From Thermoproteota archaeon (GTDB lineage: Archaea > Korarchaeota > JAOZGF01 > JAOZFZ01), in contig JAOZFT010000032.1 in NCBI GenBank assembly GCA_027492035.1, forward strand, positions 10,233-74,232: a stretch of 64,000 bases of DNA. The letters run 5' to 3'. The position numbers and the translations under genes were made by a program. A model generated the notes under the pieces. That model searched no databases. It was given only the letters and a program-made list of their open reading frames with translations, and was not told the DNA's origin. Shown here piece by piece: positions 44,247-53,060 of this stretch (position 1 is the stretch's first letter; every line of letters begins with the position of its first letter).

Positions 44247-44546
44247 TCAACCACCACCTACAGTCTCCATTATAGTTATCATGTCTCCTGTCACCAAATC
44301 CCCCTCTGCCAATGGAGTATCCAAACCCTTAAGTAATTTAACGCTGTGCCCATTAACTAATATTATAAGTTGGCTTCTCACTGTGGGAGAATCTTGCTCC
44401 TTCACTAAGTCAGCAAACTTTGGCCCCAGCTTCTGGTTTAAAACATTCAATAATTCACGTACCGTTTTAGGTGGAGGATCGATCTCTAACTCCGAAACCC
44501 CTGCAGCTTCCCTTAATGTAGAGTAAAACTTAACTTTCACACCCAC
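44247..44546 (-). CDS. MoaD/ThiS-like sulfur-carrier protein
   Basis: A 99-residue beta-grasp protein ending in the C-terminal Gly-Gly (METVGGG) that is adenylated and thiolated in sulfur carriers. The start KVKFYSTLREAAGVSELEID is MoaD-like. It could serve molybdopterin synthesis for the molybdenum hydroxylase in this window or a tRNA-thiolation or SAMP-like role; no MoaE or E1 gene is adjacent. GTG start, seven bases after GGGG. Confidence 0.85.
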   Translation of the reverse strand: MGVKVKFYSTLREAAGVSELEIDPPPKTVRELLNVLNQKLGPKFADLVKEQDSPTVRSQLIILVNGHSVKLLKGLDTPLAEGDLVTGDMITIMETVGGG

Positions 44547-44664
44547 AAATCAACCCCTCAAAAACTTTCCCTTAAGTTTCCTGAAAGTATTGTGTTCTAA
44601 GTTTAATTCAAAAACCATTATGTTGAAAAATTAAAACCCTCTTTTCCAACTTGGGAAAAACAAA

Positions 44665-44675
44665 ATATATAAAAA
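44665..44675 (+). promoter_or_regulatory. TATA-like box upstream of acyl-CoA dehydrogenase
   Basis: ATATATAAAAA at this position resembles the archaeal TATA box. It lies about 80 bases before the acyl-CoA dehydrogenase start, giving an untranslated leader of about 50 bases if transcription begins 25-28 bases downstream. Confidence 0.4.
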
Positions 44676-44754
44676 TTTTGGCGAGAATTCATTCTTTTCA
44701 TAGATACCTCTCCTCTATGGCCTTTTTCTGTAGAAAGCTGTAAAGGGGTTTAAA

Positions 44755-45909
44755 ATGGAGTTTAAGTTAAAACCTGAACATGAATTAATGAAGAAAATGC
44801 TTCGAGAATTTGTAGATAATGAAGTTATTCCCGTAGCTGGAGAAATAGATGAAAAAGAGAAGTTTCCCTGGGAGCTAATTAAAAAAATGAGTAAATTAGG
44901 CTTAATGGGTTTAACAATACCCGAAAAATATGGGGGAGCAAACCTGGACTCCATAGGAGTCGTTATTGTGGCGGAAGAAATAGCCAGAGGATCAGGTTCA
45001 CTAGCTTTAATTTTAGACGCCCATGATTGTTTAGCCTTGGAACACATTTACAAATTCGCAAACGAAAAACAAATTGAAAAATATGTACCTCCCTTGACTA
45101 AAGGCGAAAAAATAGGTGCATGGGCTTTAACAGAGCCTGGTGCAGGTTCAGACGTTAAATCCATGCAAACATTCGCTAAACAAGAAAATGGTAAATGGGT
45201 TCTCAACGGAACAAAAATCTTTATCACTAACGGCCCTGTGGCAGACGTTATAGTTACAATGGCTAAGACAAAAGATGAAAAAGGGAAAATCGGGATAAGT
45301 GCCTTCATTGTTGAGAAAAACTTTAAAGGATTTAAGGTGGGGCAGAAATTCAGGAAACTAGGTCTAAAAGCTTCTCCAATAGGTGAACTCGTCTTTGAAA
45401 ACTGTGAAGTGCCAAAAGAAAATTTGATAGGCAATGTAAATGAGGGCTTTAACCAACTACTTCACGTCTTAAACAACGGAAGAATCTACATCTCGGGGAT
45501 GGCTATAGGATTAGCAGTTGCAGCTTTTGAAGAAGCAATGAAGTATTCACTTGAAAGGAAGCAGTTCAATAAATTAATTTCAGAGTTTCAGGGGATTCAG
45601 TTCCCCTTAGCGGAAATATATACAGAAATAGAGGCAGCTAGGCTGCTGGCCTATAAAGCAGCTTGCTTAAAAGATAAAGGGGAAAAGTATGTTAAAGAGG
45701 CTGCAATGGCCAAATTATTCTCTTCACAAGTGGCTATGAAGGCAACGGTAAAAGCTGTTCAAATTCATGGAGGATATGGTTACACAAAGGATTATCCGGT
45801 AGAAAGATTCCTCAGAGACGCTAAACTAACAGAAATAGGGGAAGGGACAAGTGAAATTCAAAAAATAGTCATATTTAAACAGCTTCTGAAGGAATATGGG
45901 AAAGCATAG
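44755..45909 (+). CDS. Acyl-CoA dehydrogenase
   Basis: Flavoenzyme of 384 residues that oxidises an acyl-CoA to the enoyl-CoA. The family motifs AWALTEPGAGSD, GLKASPIGELVFENC, QIHGGYGYTKDYPVERFLRD and EIGEGTSEIQKIV are all present, the last carrying the catalytic glutamate seen in short- and medium-chain enzymes. Chain-length preference cannot be called. ATG start six bases after AAGGGG. It could feed electrons to a membrane acceptor by an electron-transfer flavoprotein encoded elsewhere. Confidence 0.94.
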   Translation: MEFKLKPEHELMKKMLREFVDNEVIPVAGEIDEKEKFPWELIKKMSKLGLMGLTIPEKYGGANLDSIGVVIVAEEIARGSGSLALILDAHDCLALEHIYKFANEKQIEKYVPPLTKGEKIGAWALTEPGAGSDVKSMQTFAKQENGKWVLNGTKIFITNGPVADVIVTMAKTKDEKGKIGISAFIVEKNFKGFKVGQKFRKLGLKASPIGELVFENCEVPKENLIGNVNEGFNQLLHVLNNGRIYISGMAIGLAVAAFEEAMKYSLERKQFNKLISEFQGIQFPLAEIYTEIEAARLLAYKAACLKDKGEKYVKEAAMAKLFSSQVAMKATVKAVQIHGGYGYTKDYPVERFLRDAKLTEIGEGTSEIQKIVIFKQLLKEYGKA

Positions 45910-45916
45910 TCACAGG

Positions 45917-46435
45917 TCAAAACAGCACCCTTCCTTCCTTTATCCTCACCCCCTCAAGTTTAAGAAGCTCCTTTTTTATTTCTATTCCACTCCCGAATCC
46001 ACCTACTTCACCATTGCTCTTAATTACTCGATGGCAAGGTATTATTATGAGGATAGGATTCTTGTCTAAAGCATTGCCAACTGCCCTGTATGCTTTAGGC
46101 TTTCCTATCCTTTCAGCTACCCATTTATATGTTTTTACTTCACCATATTCAATTTTCCTTGTTGTTTCCCAAACCATCCTCTCAAATTTTGAACCTGTAA
46201 GAAAACAGGTTTCTGTGTTTCTAAAAACTGTTTTTGTTTTCTTGAAGTATTTGTCAAGTTCTCCTACTACCTCCTCACCTCCCCTTTTCTGATAAATCTC
46301 TATTTCCCCCTGTAACTTTTTGATTTGGTTTAAAAAGGAGCTTTCCTCCAGAACTAAGCCGCAAACCCTTTTTCTGTAGAAGAATATTGTCAACGAACCT
46401 ATTGGTGAATCATACCCTTTTTTATAAATCTTCAT
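45917..46435 (-). CDS. ogt: Methylated-DNA--[protein]-cysteine S-methyltransferase
   Basis: Suicide repair protein for O6-alkylguanine, about 172 residues. The acceptor-cysteine motif IPCHRVIKSNGEVGGF is near the C-terminus, preceded by the DNA-binding helix segment YGEVKTYKWVAERIGKPKAY and VGNALDKNP. The ATG at 46435 follows a run of seven Gs; the frame extends to 46498. It converges on the acyl-CoA dehydrogenase gene but is functionally independent. Confidence 0.93.
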   Translation of the reverse strand: MKIYKKGYDSPIGSLTIFFYRKRVCGLVLEESSFLNQIKKLQGEIEIYQKRGGEEVVGELDKYFKKTKTVFRNTETCFLTGSKFERMVWETTRKIEYGEVKTYKWVAERIGKPKAYRAVGNALDKNPILIIIPCHRVIKSNGEVGGFGSGIEIKKELLKLEGVRIKEGRVLF

Positions 46436-46544
46436 AATCCCCCCCTTTTTTAAAAAGGGTTTTATTCCTTTAATTCCTCCCAATTTCTCTAAAGTCAAAA
46501 TTTCATTAAAGGTTTCCCCCTAAAATTTTTTTAGGTGTGTCTGT

Positions 46545-47246
46545 TTGAAATTTTTTTTTGGAGGGATTAAGAGGAAAGAGCTTCTTGAAAGCCTAATCAT
46601 TATTTTATTCCTTGTAATTGTTAGTTTCCTTTTTCTGATTTATTATTCACAAATAAAGTGGTTACTGCTTAATCTACCTCCTAACTTAATATGGCTCAGT
46701 TCTTTCCTTCTCGGCTTCATTGGAGCAGCGAGCATAATCATTCCAATTCCCTACACTGCACTCTTTCTTCTCCTTTCAGCTAACTTCCCTGAACTTGACA
46801 TTTTAAGCCTATCTATCTTCAGCGGCATCGGTTCAGGATTCGGAGAATTAACAGGTTGGATTCTCGGTTACTACTTAACCAATCCTTTAACAGGCAAATA
46901 CAAAAAAAGAATTGAAACTTTTGAAAAGTTTCTGGAGAACACTAGTGAGTGGCTTCTCTTAACATTCGTTTTTCTTTTCGCCTTCACGCCTCTTCCGGAT
47001 GACTTGATTTTTATAGCTTTGGGGATGCTTAGGTATAGTTTATGGAAGGCTGTTCTCAGCTGTACAACCGGAAAAATCCTCATGTTTCTTACAATAGGGT
47101 GGTTTGGAAAACTTTTAGGCTTAAGTGTAGGAAAGGTCTCTGAACAGTTAGTAATGGCGGTAACTCTTGTTCTTGTCATTCTTCTTTTTTTAATTCTTGT
47201 AGTTATTGATTGGGAAAGAATTTTAAGCGAGAAACTGGAAAAATAA
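46545..47246 (+). CDS. VTT/DedA-like membrane protein
   Basis: A 233-residue integral membrane protein with about five helices. FSGIGSGFGELTGWILGYYL fits the conserved G-x-x-x-GE-x-x-G pattern of the VTT (SNARE-associated, DedA/TMEM41) domain, and FAFTPLPDDLIFIALGML is the typical re-entrant motif with acidic pair. Family members move lipids across membranes. The TTG start is weakly supported. It follows the ogt gene divergently. Confidence 0.7.
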   Translation: MKFFFGGIKRKELLESLIIILFLVIVSFLFLIYYSQIKWLLLNLPPNLIWLSSFLLGFIGAASIIIPIPYTALFLLLSANFPELDILSLSIFSGIGSGFGELTGWILGYYLTNPLTGKYKKRIETFEKFLENTSEWLLLTFVFLFAFTPLPDDLIFIALGMLRYSLWKAVLSCTTGKILMFLTIGWFGKLLGLSVGKVSEQLVMAVTLVLVILLFLILVVIDWERILSEKLEK

Positions 47247-47297
47247 ATCCAATGTTTTTAGAACTTTCGTTTAAAGGGAGGGAAATTTATTATTTGC

Positions 47298-47450
47298 TTG
47301 TTAAGGGAGTTTCTCTTCCTAAAGAGAGAGGTAAGGATCCAAAAAATAATTGAGAAAATGGGGAAAGGAAAAGTTAAATACGTTAAACTTGTCTTTACGG
47401 ACATAAACAGCTTAGTTAAGGGTGTACTTGCTCCCTTCAGCTACTCTTAG
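47298..47450 (+). pseudogene. Glutamine synthetase-like N-terminal remnant
   Basis: A 50-codon open frame ends KVKYVKLVFTDINSLVKGV followed by LAPFSYS and a stop. The pattern of KY-V-x-L-x-FTDINGxxKG is typical of the beta-grasp N-terminus of glutamine synthetases and related ligases. A normal family member continues for 400 more residues, but no continuation is found in the other frames downstream. It is most likely a truncated, decayed gene. Confidence 0.45.
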
Positions 47451-47574
47451 TCAGGCTTTAACTTTTTTGGAATACATCTGAAAAAGGCTTTTTCCTTACT
47501 TTTTCAAGTAATTTCTTCCCGGTGCCTCTGAAAGAGTTCAGGCTTTTTCTTTTCCTTAAATAATTGATCGTACC

Positions 47575-47688
47575 TCAATTTATGCCTAATTGAACTGCAA
47601 ATGTAGACTTCTGGGTTAATTCTCTATTTCTCAGCTCCCCGTTATCTATATCCCTTAATGTAACCCAACCTTTACTTGTGAGGAGCTT
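47575..47688 (-). pseudogene. Unidentified coding-like fragment
   Basis: A 37-codon open stretch on the minus strand reads TSKGWVTLRDIDNGELRNRE then LTQKSTFAVQLGIN and a stop, with protein-like composition. An in-frame stop lies directly before it and there is no start codon with a ribosome site, so it looks like the tail of a broken gene. I could not assign a family. Confidence 0.3.
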
Positions 47689-47878
47689 TTAAAAAAAGGA
47701 GGTAGTGGGAATCTTCTCCTCCCATAGATTTCTAGTAACATATACTTTTCATGCTTAGTTTGAAGGGAGGGATAACTTAACATAAAACACATTTTTCCTG
47801 GTTAGAGAGGCGTTGCACCCCAAAGAATTCAGACTCTTTATTTTTTGGTATTTCTGCAACTGAAAGGGATCCTTGGTG

Positions 47879-48850
47879 TTAATGGATGTATTGTTGAAGT
47901 GTTCTAAGTCTTTTCACTATGTTGGGATGCGTAGAAAACATTTCTGACACTTTATCCAGCCAAGTCAATTTCCTACTGGCTATCTCTTCCACTGCTCCCC
48001 ATTCTCTCCTCAAGTTTGAAGCTTTAATATATGCTGAATCCTTTATTGATGTGTCAGGGTCCGTTATGAACAGAGTTTTAAATGCATGCACTCCTCCTTT
48101 GTTTCTTGAGTAACTTTTCAAATTGCTCGTTGTGTTAACTATTTTAGCTAAGGCTGTTGAAAGCTTCTCTGCTCCATTATGAACTACCTGTACACTGTGA
48201 CGGTCTGCATAGTATTCCCTCAACCTGCTGAAGTAAAGGACAAACAACGTAAGTATCCAATAGAAAACGTAGGAGACTGCACCTATAGCCATTGTTAACG
48301 CTCCTGCCTCTTCCCCCTCTCTTGAATCCGAAAACATGCTTGAATAAAGCAGGGTCATACCTATATAATAGAATATGGAGGGCAGGACTGAAACAAACAT
48401 CATAGTTTGTGCATCTCTATGGGTCAAATGCCCAATTTCATGGCCTAGGACAGCTTCTACCTCGTCCATGTTGAGGGTTTGTAGGAGCCCTCTCGTTACA
48501 GCCACTCTATAACCCGTTAGTGGTGAGCCATAAGCGAAAGCATTTGGGATATTTGTTTCAGCTATCATTAGTTTGGGAGTTTTTATTCCGCTTTTATGAC
48601 TTAGGTCTTTCACTACTTCATGAAGTTCAGGGGCTTCGTTGTAACTTAATGGTTTAACGCGGTAAACTAAATCTACTATATAGGGAGCTATTAACCACTG
48701 GATGAAGTTGAAAATTATTACGAACCCGAGTAGGAAGTAGAGATTTGTTACCCCAAGTAAATTCATCAGGAACACTCCGAAAAGTGTTGATAACCCAATT
48801 ATTAAGGCCAATGTCGTAAACATTGAAATTTTCAGTTTCCATATCTTCAT
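47879..48850 (-). CDS. htpX: HtpX-type M48 membrane metalloprotease
   Basis: A 323-residue zinc protease with two N-terminal helices, further helices in the middle, and a cytoplasmic catalytic domain. The zinc motif HEIGH is in EAVLGHEIGHLTHRDAQTMM, with the third ligand in SRLREYYADRHSV. These enzymes degrade misfolded membrane proteins. The ATG follows AGGTGG. It probably has its own promoter in the A/T-rich stretch before it. Confidence 0.92.
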   Translation of the reverse strand: MKIWKLKISMFTTLALIIGLSTLFGVFLMNLLGVTNLYFLLGFVIIFNFIQWLIAPYIVDLVYRVKPLSYNEAPELHEVVKDLSHKSGIKTPKLMIAETNIPNAFAYGSPLTGYRVAVTRGLLQTLNMDEVEAVLGHEIGHLTHRDAQTMMFVSVLPSIFYYIGMTLLYSSMFSDSREGEEAGALTMAIGAVSYVFYWILTLFVLYFSRLREYYADRHSVQVVHNGAEKLSTALAKIVNTTSNLKSYSRNKGGVHAFKTLFITDPDTSIKDSAYIKASNLRREWGAVEEIASRKLTWLDKVSEMFSTHPNIVKRLRTLQQYIH

Positions 48851-49036
48851 TTTACCACCTTCCTAACCTTCTCTCACTTACCTTTAAAGTGAACTTAAAG
48901 TGAAAAATAGGTTTTAAATTTTTCCCTTATTTTCTTTCTTCCTTACCTCCTCCCATAACCTCTTTTCCTCCTTTAAAACCGCCCCTTTGTTTTGAATTTC
49001 TTTGGGAAGAAACTGGAAAAGTGCGTAGGTCAGTGT

Positions 49037-52000
49037 TTAAGCCTTCTCCTCCACTGGAAAAACTGTTTTGTTGGGGCCTTGCCTAAGAAATAACTTTAGA
49101 ATATGAGGTGTAGTTAAAGCTGTGAAAGCGATGAAAGAAATAATTAGGAGAGTGGCTGAGATCATTGCTAGGGTGCTGTTATGCAAAATCTCGCTCATTG
49201 TTAAAAGTAACAATGGAGTTACTGTAAGCAAAGTTTTATTTAAGAGTTTCTTTTTATTTTTTAATTGAATTTTCTCTCTTTCGCTTCTACATTCCTCAGC
49301 TCCTTTCCTTTCCTTCCATTCCTTATGAATACTCAGTGGTAAACCTAAGTAGGTGAAACCTAGTAACATACTTACAATTAATCCTGCCGTTATGGACCCA
49401 ATTTCTTTGTTTATTTTGAAGATTGGAAGTGTCAGGGTTGCTGCTGCATGTAGGGAGCCTATTAATGGGTAGAGGATTGTTTTAAATATTGGTTTGGTTT
49501 GTGGGTGTTTGTAAATGAAATCTGCAACGTACGGACTGAATGAATAATAGAAAAGGTTAAACGCTCTATAGAAATTCTTTCCAATGAAGGAAGAAAGAAT
49601 GAAACGGTTCCTGAATTTCCTTAGGAAAATAACTTCTGGAGATAATTCTGAACCGTAAGTGGCTGTTGCTATGAAACATTTCCTTTTTTCGACCATTAAC
49701 TTGATTGTTTTCTTATGTGTAACACCTCCTCCTGAAGCTTTAATACTCACCAAGAAATATCCTGTAGTGGTTCCTGTTTTGATTGTTAGGTTAGCTGTTT
49801 CTCCTGTTTTTAAGTTCTTAGGTATCAATTTATAACTAGCATCTTCAGGTAAACCTGTAATCTCCAGTTTTATCGTTTGAGGCTGCCCCTTAACAAGAGA
49901 AACTTTAACTGTTATGTATGTTTTCTCTCCCTCCTCGATTTTCACTTCCTCAGGTTCAACTCTTAATTTAAAGTCAAAACCTGTGGAAGGGTGCTTCTTT
50001 TTTTCAGTGACATGTAAAGTCAAGGTGCAGCTGTGTATTTTGTTATCTGTCCCTGTTGCCTTCACCATTAACTTGTAAGTTCCCGACGGACATGAATCGG
50101 ACACTGTAATTTTCATTTCGGAGTTGAAATTAGGCTTAGCCTGGGAAGGGTTAAACTTTACCCCTATATTCACTGGCGGAGTTGAACAACTCAATGTCAC
50201 GTTATTGCTGTAACCTGATGTAGAAGTAACTGAAACAGCTAATGTTAATGATTCCCCTGGCACTATTTCGATGTCTTTTTTATTTAACGCTATATTGAAG
50301 TCTCTAACTGGTTTTTCCTGAATTATTAACACGGCAGGTGCGCTGCGGATTAAATCTCCACTTGAAACATTAATTGTTAATTCGTAGTTTCCAACAGTGT
50401 TCCCTGCTTGAATGTTTACTTTAATTTTTTTGCTTCCACCTGTACCGTTTTCAGGCGGAGATACTTGGTAATAGGTGTCTGAAGGCAGGTTTAGGACAGT
50501 GACTGCTACTGTTTGGATTGTGAACGAACCTGTAGGAGTTAAGGTTAGGGTGTAGCTTGTGTTTCCGCCTTGGTAAACTACTCTCGTTGGAGGATTAATC
50601 AATAACTGGAAACCTGGTGCTTCTCCCCTTATTACTAATGTTTCATTTACAGGATTTGACCATGCTCCTTTGTTATCTTTCACTTTAAAGGTTATTGTGT
50701 GGTTGCCTGGTGATAAGTTAGAAATAGAAAAAATAGCTTGGTTGCTTAGGTGCCCGTCTATGTTTGAGTCCCAACTGTAGCCTGTAATTGCCCCATCTGG
50801 GTCTGAACCATGTCCTGTAAAGGTTACAGTATCACTTACATTTGCTGGGTTAGGGGTTATTGAGTCAATAAATGCAACAGGTGGTTGATTAGCTGTACTT
50901 ACTACTTGAACTGGAACCACAACATATTCAGACCATGCTCCTTCATTATCTTGAACCCTTAAAGTTATGTTAAACGTGGCAGGGAGTGAATAAGTATGAT
51001 TAATTGTTTTTGAAATGTTGTTCCCGATTAAATTGCCTGTAACAAGTGGGGAGCCATCTCCCCAAGCTATTTCATATTTTGTGACGTTTCCATCTGGGTC
51101 AAACCCTGCGAAACTGAATACGATTTCCTCACTTACATTTACGGGTGCAGTTGGATGCTCTAGAACTAAGGTGATAGGTGGTTTATTTCCTGAAATTCTT
51201 TGGTTGTAAGTATTGCTTGACCAAATCCAGTAATACATTTTTTCGGTGTTAGAGGAGAAATTTAGGTAGTAAAGTTTGTTGGGGTCACCTGAATCTGTTA
51301 TTTCTCCAATAGAGGGTACTTCAACAAGTGAATCCTTTACAAAATCAAATAGGTTAGCAACAGTTGCAGTTGTTAAGGTGGTGTAAAATAAGAAATTGTT
51401 TTTTTCGCAAGCGAAAATCCACCCTATTCTCCCTATGGAGGGATTAGCTACTGCTAGCATGAAAGGTTCTCCCGGTGGAAAAATAATAGAGTTGCTGTTT
51501 GGAGCCTTTACACTACCTTGACTGTAAGAGTTACGTGACCAAATAGCGAAGTCAATATTTCCTTGGAGTGAGTGAATAAAAAGTGTATAAGGGTTTGTGC
51601 TGCTTCCTGAATCCTTAACTTCAGCTAGGCTAGTAAGATTTATTAAGATGTCTTGGTTACTGTCGCCAATGTTTACAAATTGGGGGGACTCTTTACTTGA
51701 AGAAACAAGAATGTTACCGTGTTTAAAACAGAAAATCCATCCAGATTTATTTGAGGAGGGGTTTATAAGAGTTACAACGAAAAATTTTGAATCAGGGAAG
51801 GGCACTTGCACAAAACTTCCAGCTGAAACCGACCCTGAGAAATAAGAACCATAAAACCATACAAAGTAGTAAAGTGTCGAATTAAAAGCATATATCTCTA
51901 AAATAAGGGGCTGTGCCGGATTGCCTGAATCCCTAACTCCACCTAAACCTGAAACATTTATTAAAACCTGTTTTGAAGTATCATTTAAGTAAGCGACATT

Positions 52001-52222
52001 AGTTGCTGTTAAAGGTGACGAAACTAAAATGTAATCCCTCTCTTTACTAAAAACTAGCCCTAGGCCTTCACCAGCTGAAAATCCTCCAATAAAAAACTTA
52101 TTGCTTGGAAACTCGATTCCGCCAGTTAAAGCCTGAGAGAAAACAGGAGAAACATGTAATGACAAATCAGGAATCAAAATAAGTGAAAGGAGAAAAAGAA
52201 TATTGTAAAATCTTTTCAACAT
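49037..52222 (-). CDS. Giant secreted protein with PKD domains and CFI-box
   Basis: A 1061-residue exported protein. After a signal peptide (about residues 1-30), three roughly 100-residue repeats share the pattern INVSGLGGVRDSGNP / INLTSLAEVKDSGSS / VEVPSIGEITDSGDP followed by a YYxxW-type strand. Two PKD-like modules follow (AGFDPDGNVTKYEIAWGDGSP and GHGSDPDGAITGYSWDS), then three beta-sandwich modules, a CFI-box (KCFIATATYGSELSPEVIFL, Cys849) and three hydrophobic helices near the C-terminus. A surface adhesin or S-layer-associated role is plausible. Its last 350 residues are paralogous to the 566-residue protein at 41478. Confidence 0.75.
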   Translation of the reverse strand: MLKRFYNILFLLSLILIPDLSLHVSPVFSQALTGGIEFPSNKFFIGGFSAGEGLGLVFSKERDYILVSSPLTATNVAYLNDTSKQVLINVSGLGGVRDSGNPAQPLILEIYAFNSTLYYFVWFYGSYFSGSVSAGSFVQVPFPDSKFFVVTLINPSSNKSGWIFCFKHGNILVSSSKESPQFVNIGDSNQDILINLTSLAEVKDSGSSTNPYTLFIHSLQGNIDFAIWSRNSYSQGSVKAPNSNSIIFPPGEPFMLAVANPSIGRIGWIFACEKNNFLFYTTLTTATVANLFDFVKDSLVEVPSIGEITDSGDPNKLYYLNFSSNTEKMYYWIWSSNTYNQRISGNKPPITLVLEHPTAPVNVSEEIVFSFAGFDPDGNVTKYEIAWGDGSPLVTGNLIGNNISKTINHTYSLPATFNITLRVQDNEGAWSEYVVVPVQVVSTANQPPVAFIDSITPNPANVSDTVTFTGHGSDPDGAITGYSWDSNIDGHLSNQAIFSISNLSPGNHTITFKVKDNKGAWSNPVNETLVIRGEAPGFQLLINPPTRVVYQGGNTSYTLTLTPTGSFTIQTVAVTVLNLPSDTYYQVSPPENGTGGSKKIKVNIQAGNTVGNYELTINVSSGDLIRSAPAVLIIQEKPVRDFNIALNKKDIEIVPGESLTLAVSVTSTSGYSNNVTLSCSTPPVNIGVKFNPSQAKPNFNSEMKITVSDSCPSGTYKLMVKATGTDNKIHSCTLTLHVTEKKKHPSTGFDFKLRVEPEEVKIEEGEKTYITVKVSLVKGQPQTIKLEITGLPEDASYKLIPKNLKTGETANLTIKTGTTTGYFLVSIKASGGGVTHKKTIKLMVEKRKCFIATATYGSELSPEVIFLRKFRNRFILSSFIGKNFYRAFNLFYYSFSPYVADFIYKHPQTKPIFKTILYPLIGSLHAAATLTLPIFKINKEIGSITAGLIVSMLLGFTYLGLPLSIHKEWKERKGAEECRSEREKIQLKNKKKLLNKTLLTVTPLLLLTMSEILHNSTLAMISATLLIISFIAFTALTTPHILKLFLRQGPNKTVFPVEEKA

Positions 52223-52514
52223 TCAATTAAGCCCTCCTACCTTCCATTTCATTTTTGAAAGCTTATTTCCTTTCTAAACTATTAAATTTAGGTTTATAAT
52301 TAAGATCTACGAAAATTAAGAAAACCACTTCCAGAGTTTTTATTTAAACTTTGTTCTTAAAAAACAATCATACCTTACTTCCCTAAAAATGGAAATTTTT
52401 ATTTTTTTAAGGTTTCCATCTTGGATGAACCGTAAAGTTTATAAGTTTCCTTCGTAAGAAATCCTCATTACATATTACGTTGCAAAGTTTGATGTGGAAG
52501 AGGAATTTTCCTGA

Positions 52515-53057
52515 ATGGCTCACGAAGTCTGTTTGAACGTGGTTGTAACAGGTAAAGTTCAGAATTTCGGTTTCAGAGAATTCACTGTCAATTTAGCGAA
52601 CATACTTGGTTTGAAGGGGTATGTTTTTAATGATGTGGATGGCACCGTCAAAATGGTTGTTGCTGGAAATAAAGAAGAAATCCTTGGCTTTTTAAATGAA
52701 CTAAAAAGTAAATCCGGTAAAACAGGGGCTGTGATTGAAGAAATTAATTTTTCAGAAATTGGAGCTACAGTTTTTCTTCCTCCTAAATTTGTTAAGCTCG
52801 AAACTGAAGAAGTTATGGATTTAGCAAGAAAATTTGATAAAGGAATTGAAATTTTAAGAGAAATAAAAAATAATACAGAAGCTATTCCGAGGGTTGAAAG
52901 TGCCATCCAGGAAATGAATGTGAAGCTTGGTAAGTTGGACAATGTGGAAAAGGGTATTAATGAATTGAATACTTCCATTAAATCTAACACTGAGTACTTA
53001 AGAAAGTTGGGGGAAGCTATCTTGGAGATCCTAAAGAAAAAGAGCATGGAAGAGTGA
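52515..53057 (+). CDS. Acylphosphatase domain fused to a coiled coil
   Basis: A 180-residue protein with an acylphosphatase domain (about residues 1-90) followed by a heptad-rich helix. The domain keeps the substrate-binding arginine and the catalytic asparagine (VVTGKVQNFGFREF and VFNDVDGTVKMVV), although the usual QGVGFR is QNFGFR. The tail from residue 100, with EILREIKNNTEAIP and NVEKGINELNTSIKSNTEYL, should form a coiled coil. A regulatory or scaffolding role seems more likely than housekeeping acyl-phosphate hydrolysis. A canonical single-domain acylphosphatase is at 61263. Confidence 0.8.
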   Translation: MAHEVCLNVVVTGKVQNFGFREFTVNLANILGLKGYVFNDVDGTVKMVVAGNKEEILGFLNELKSKSGKTGAVIEEINFSEIGATVFLPPKFVKLETEEVMDLARKFDKGIEILREIKNNTEAIPRVESAIQEMNVKLGKLDNVEKGINELNTSIKSNTEYLRKLGEAILEILKKKSMEE

Positions 53058-53060
53058 AAA

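Larger units (their letters stand above)
47247..47878. other. Long spacer with gene remnants
   Basis: About 630 bases with no intact gene. It holds a fragment resembling the N-terminus of glutamine synthetase on the plus strand and a coding-like fragment on the minus strand (both listed separately). No tRNA-like cloverleaf or insertion-sequence end is visible. Confidence 0.5.

Noticed and set aside
48654-48842. Short frames antisense or alternative to htpX and other genes
   Set aside because: They are shadows of longer genes with clear family motifs.
50000-52222. Beta-sandwich protein as a glycoside hydrolase or protease
   Set aside because: No catalytic motif is visible; only PKD-like and other structural modules can be supported.
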